DNA from: CAJBLF01 sp964430205
GTDB lineage: Bacteria; Patescibacteriota; Gracilibacteria; Absconditabacterales; Absconditicoccaceae
Assembly (NCBI GenBank): GCA_964430205.1
Contig: CAYSER010000009.1
Location: 1 to 32,420 of the forward strand
Direction: 5' to 3'
Length of the DNA: 32,420 bases
Of this stretch, positions 31,679 through 32,420 are shown piece after piece; positions within the stretch are counted from its first letter, which is position 1, and each line of letters begins with the position of its first letter. The translations under genes were made by a program, and so were the position numbers. The notes beneath the pieces were generated by a model that did no database searches, was not told the origin of the DNA, and was given only the letters and a program-made list of their open reading frames with translations.

Positions 31679-32420
31679 ATGGAAAAATTAGACAGATTGT
31701 CTCCTGCATTACGAAGAAAGATCATAACAGGAGAAAGGGAGTATCACGCAGATTCAAATACTCCAGTAACCGACTATCTGGTCCATACCAAACGCCACTG
31801 CAACGGCGGCAAGACGGTCGATGCCGGATTATGGCTCAAAGATCACCTCGACGACGGCGGAAAATTGTTCCTTGCAATGGCAGGAGCAGGATCCTCGTTC
31901 CAGATGGGAGTGACCATAGGGGAACTCATTCGTGCAGGTAAGCTTCATGGTATCTCCGTCACCGGAGCTAATATGGAAGAAAGCATGTACCGGTATGTAG
32001 CACATAGTCATTATGCATACATCCCGAATTACACGGACCTTACGCCTGAGGAAGAGAATGAATTGCGTGAAACGGGGTTGAGAAGAATTACTGACACTTT
32101 CCTACCCGAAGACGAATCAGTGAGAAAAATCCTGCCAGCATTGGAGATGCTATGGCGAAAAGCAGAATCAGAAGGTAAGAGGTATCTCTGGCACGAATTC
32201 TTCTTTCAGCTTTTCGAACAAGGGTTGATCGAAAAAGATCCGACGGCTAACGAAGATGATTGTTGGCTATATCAGGCATGGAAGAACAATATCCCTGTTT
32301 ACGTTCCCGGATGGGAAGATAGCACCATGGGCAACATCTTCACCCAAGCATGCTATGAGGGGAACCATCCGCTGCTTTCCAAATACCGTCTTTCAGATGG
32401 TCCGATAAGTCAATCGATAG
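31679..32420 (+). CDS. deoxyhypusine synthase-like protein (partial, runs off the window)
   Basis: 247 residues are visible. The pattern follows deoxyhypusine synthase: LFLAMAGAGSSFQMGVTIGE then LIRAGKLHGISVTGANMEES, corresponding to the family's TGA-rich strand and VTTGANLxHDL block, then GLRRITDTFLPEDE (family: GI.RIYD.). Eukaryotic and archaeal enzymes modify eIF5A/aIF5A with spermidine; bacteria lack that substrate, and bacterial homologues are thought to make polyamines such as homospermidine or have unknown roles. No glycine in the visible part uses TGA (about 19 glycines, all GGN), unlike all neighbours. A 158-nt AT-rich gap precedes it, holding only a weak hairpin (ATTTCT/AGAAAT near 31545) and no gene. 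Confidence 0.8.
   Translation, partial: MEKLDRLSPALRRKIITGEREYHADSNTPVTDYLVHTKRHCNGGKTVDAGLWLKDHLDDGGKLFLAMAGAGSSFQMGVTIGELIRAGKLHGISVTGANMEESMYRYVAHSHYAYIPNYTDLTPEEENELRETGLRRITDTFLPEDESVRKILPALEMLWRKAESEGKRYLWHEFFFQLFEQGLIEKDPTANEDDCWLYQAWKNNIPVYVPGWEDSTMGNIFTQACYEGNHPLLSKYRLSDGPISQSI

Overview
The window reads sensibly only if UGA is a glycine codon. In the standard code nearly every gene breaks into short fragments. With TGA read as Gly, and only TAA/TAG as stops, the pieces join into full-length proteins, and the TGA codons fall on glycines of well-known motifs (FtsH and RecG P-loops, the P-type ATPase DKTGT motif, the NadM GRFQPFH motif). TGG still encodes Trp, and the one tRNA-Trp here has a CCA anticodon. 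This is genetic code 25, known from Candidatus Absconditabacteria (SR1) and Gracilibacteria (BD1-5) of the candidate phyla radiation/Patescibacteria. Which of the two it is cannot be settled from this window.

Layout. (1) 1-7806, minus strand: DUF378 membrane protein, uracil-DNA glycosylase, Nudix hydrolase, RecG, FtsH, a RicT/PSP1-like protein and a membrane-anchored TPR protein running off the left edge; mainly DNA repair and protein quality control. (2) 7937-12024, plus strand: an 851-residue P-type cation ATPase, RNase P RNA, tRNA-Trp only 8 nt after it, and a bifunctional NadM-Nudix protein. (3) 12025-12886: about 860 nt without a gene, holding two related roughly 300-nt units with conserved pairings, directly upstream of metK. 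(4) 12887-18562, plus strand: metK, then a complete AmmeMemoRadiSam set (radical SAM enzyme, MEMO, AMMECR1) with a DUF134 regulator-like protein and a shikimate-dehydrogenase-like protein between its members. (5) 18615-19039: a stand-alone, heavily paired RNA candidate with its own terminator. (6) 19148-23044, plus strand: RecJ, a small coiled-coil membrane protein, a DUF1015 protein and an unrecognised helical protein. (7) 30410-23041, minus strand, a five-gene run: amidase-SpoIID cell-wall protein, WecG/TagA glycosyltransferase, a large single-pass membrane protein, an alanyl-tRNA synthetase without editing domain, and a C39-like cysteine peptidase. (8) 30582 to the right edge, plus strand: a DnaE-type PHP domain standing alone, and a deoxyhypusine-synthase-like gene without any UGA codon.

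Main points for follow-up: the tandem RNA units before metK, the orphan RNA at 18655-19039, rnpB next to a tRNA, the SAM-linked AMMECR1/MEMO cluster with a shikimate-dehydrogenase-like member, the short AlaRS, the PHP-only DnaE fragment, the seven-heptad repeat upstream of it, and a single in-frame amber codon between the SpoIID protein and the glycosyltransferase. No insertion sequence, CRISPR array, prophage or rRNA was seen. All identifications come from reading motifs by eye; no database search was possible.
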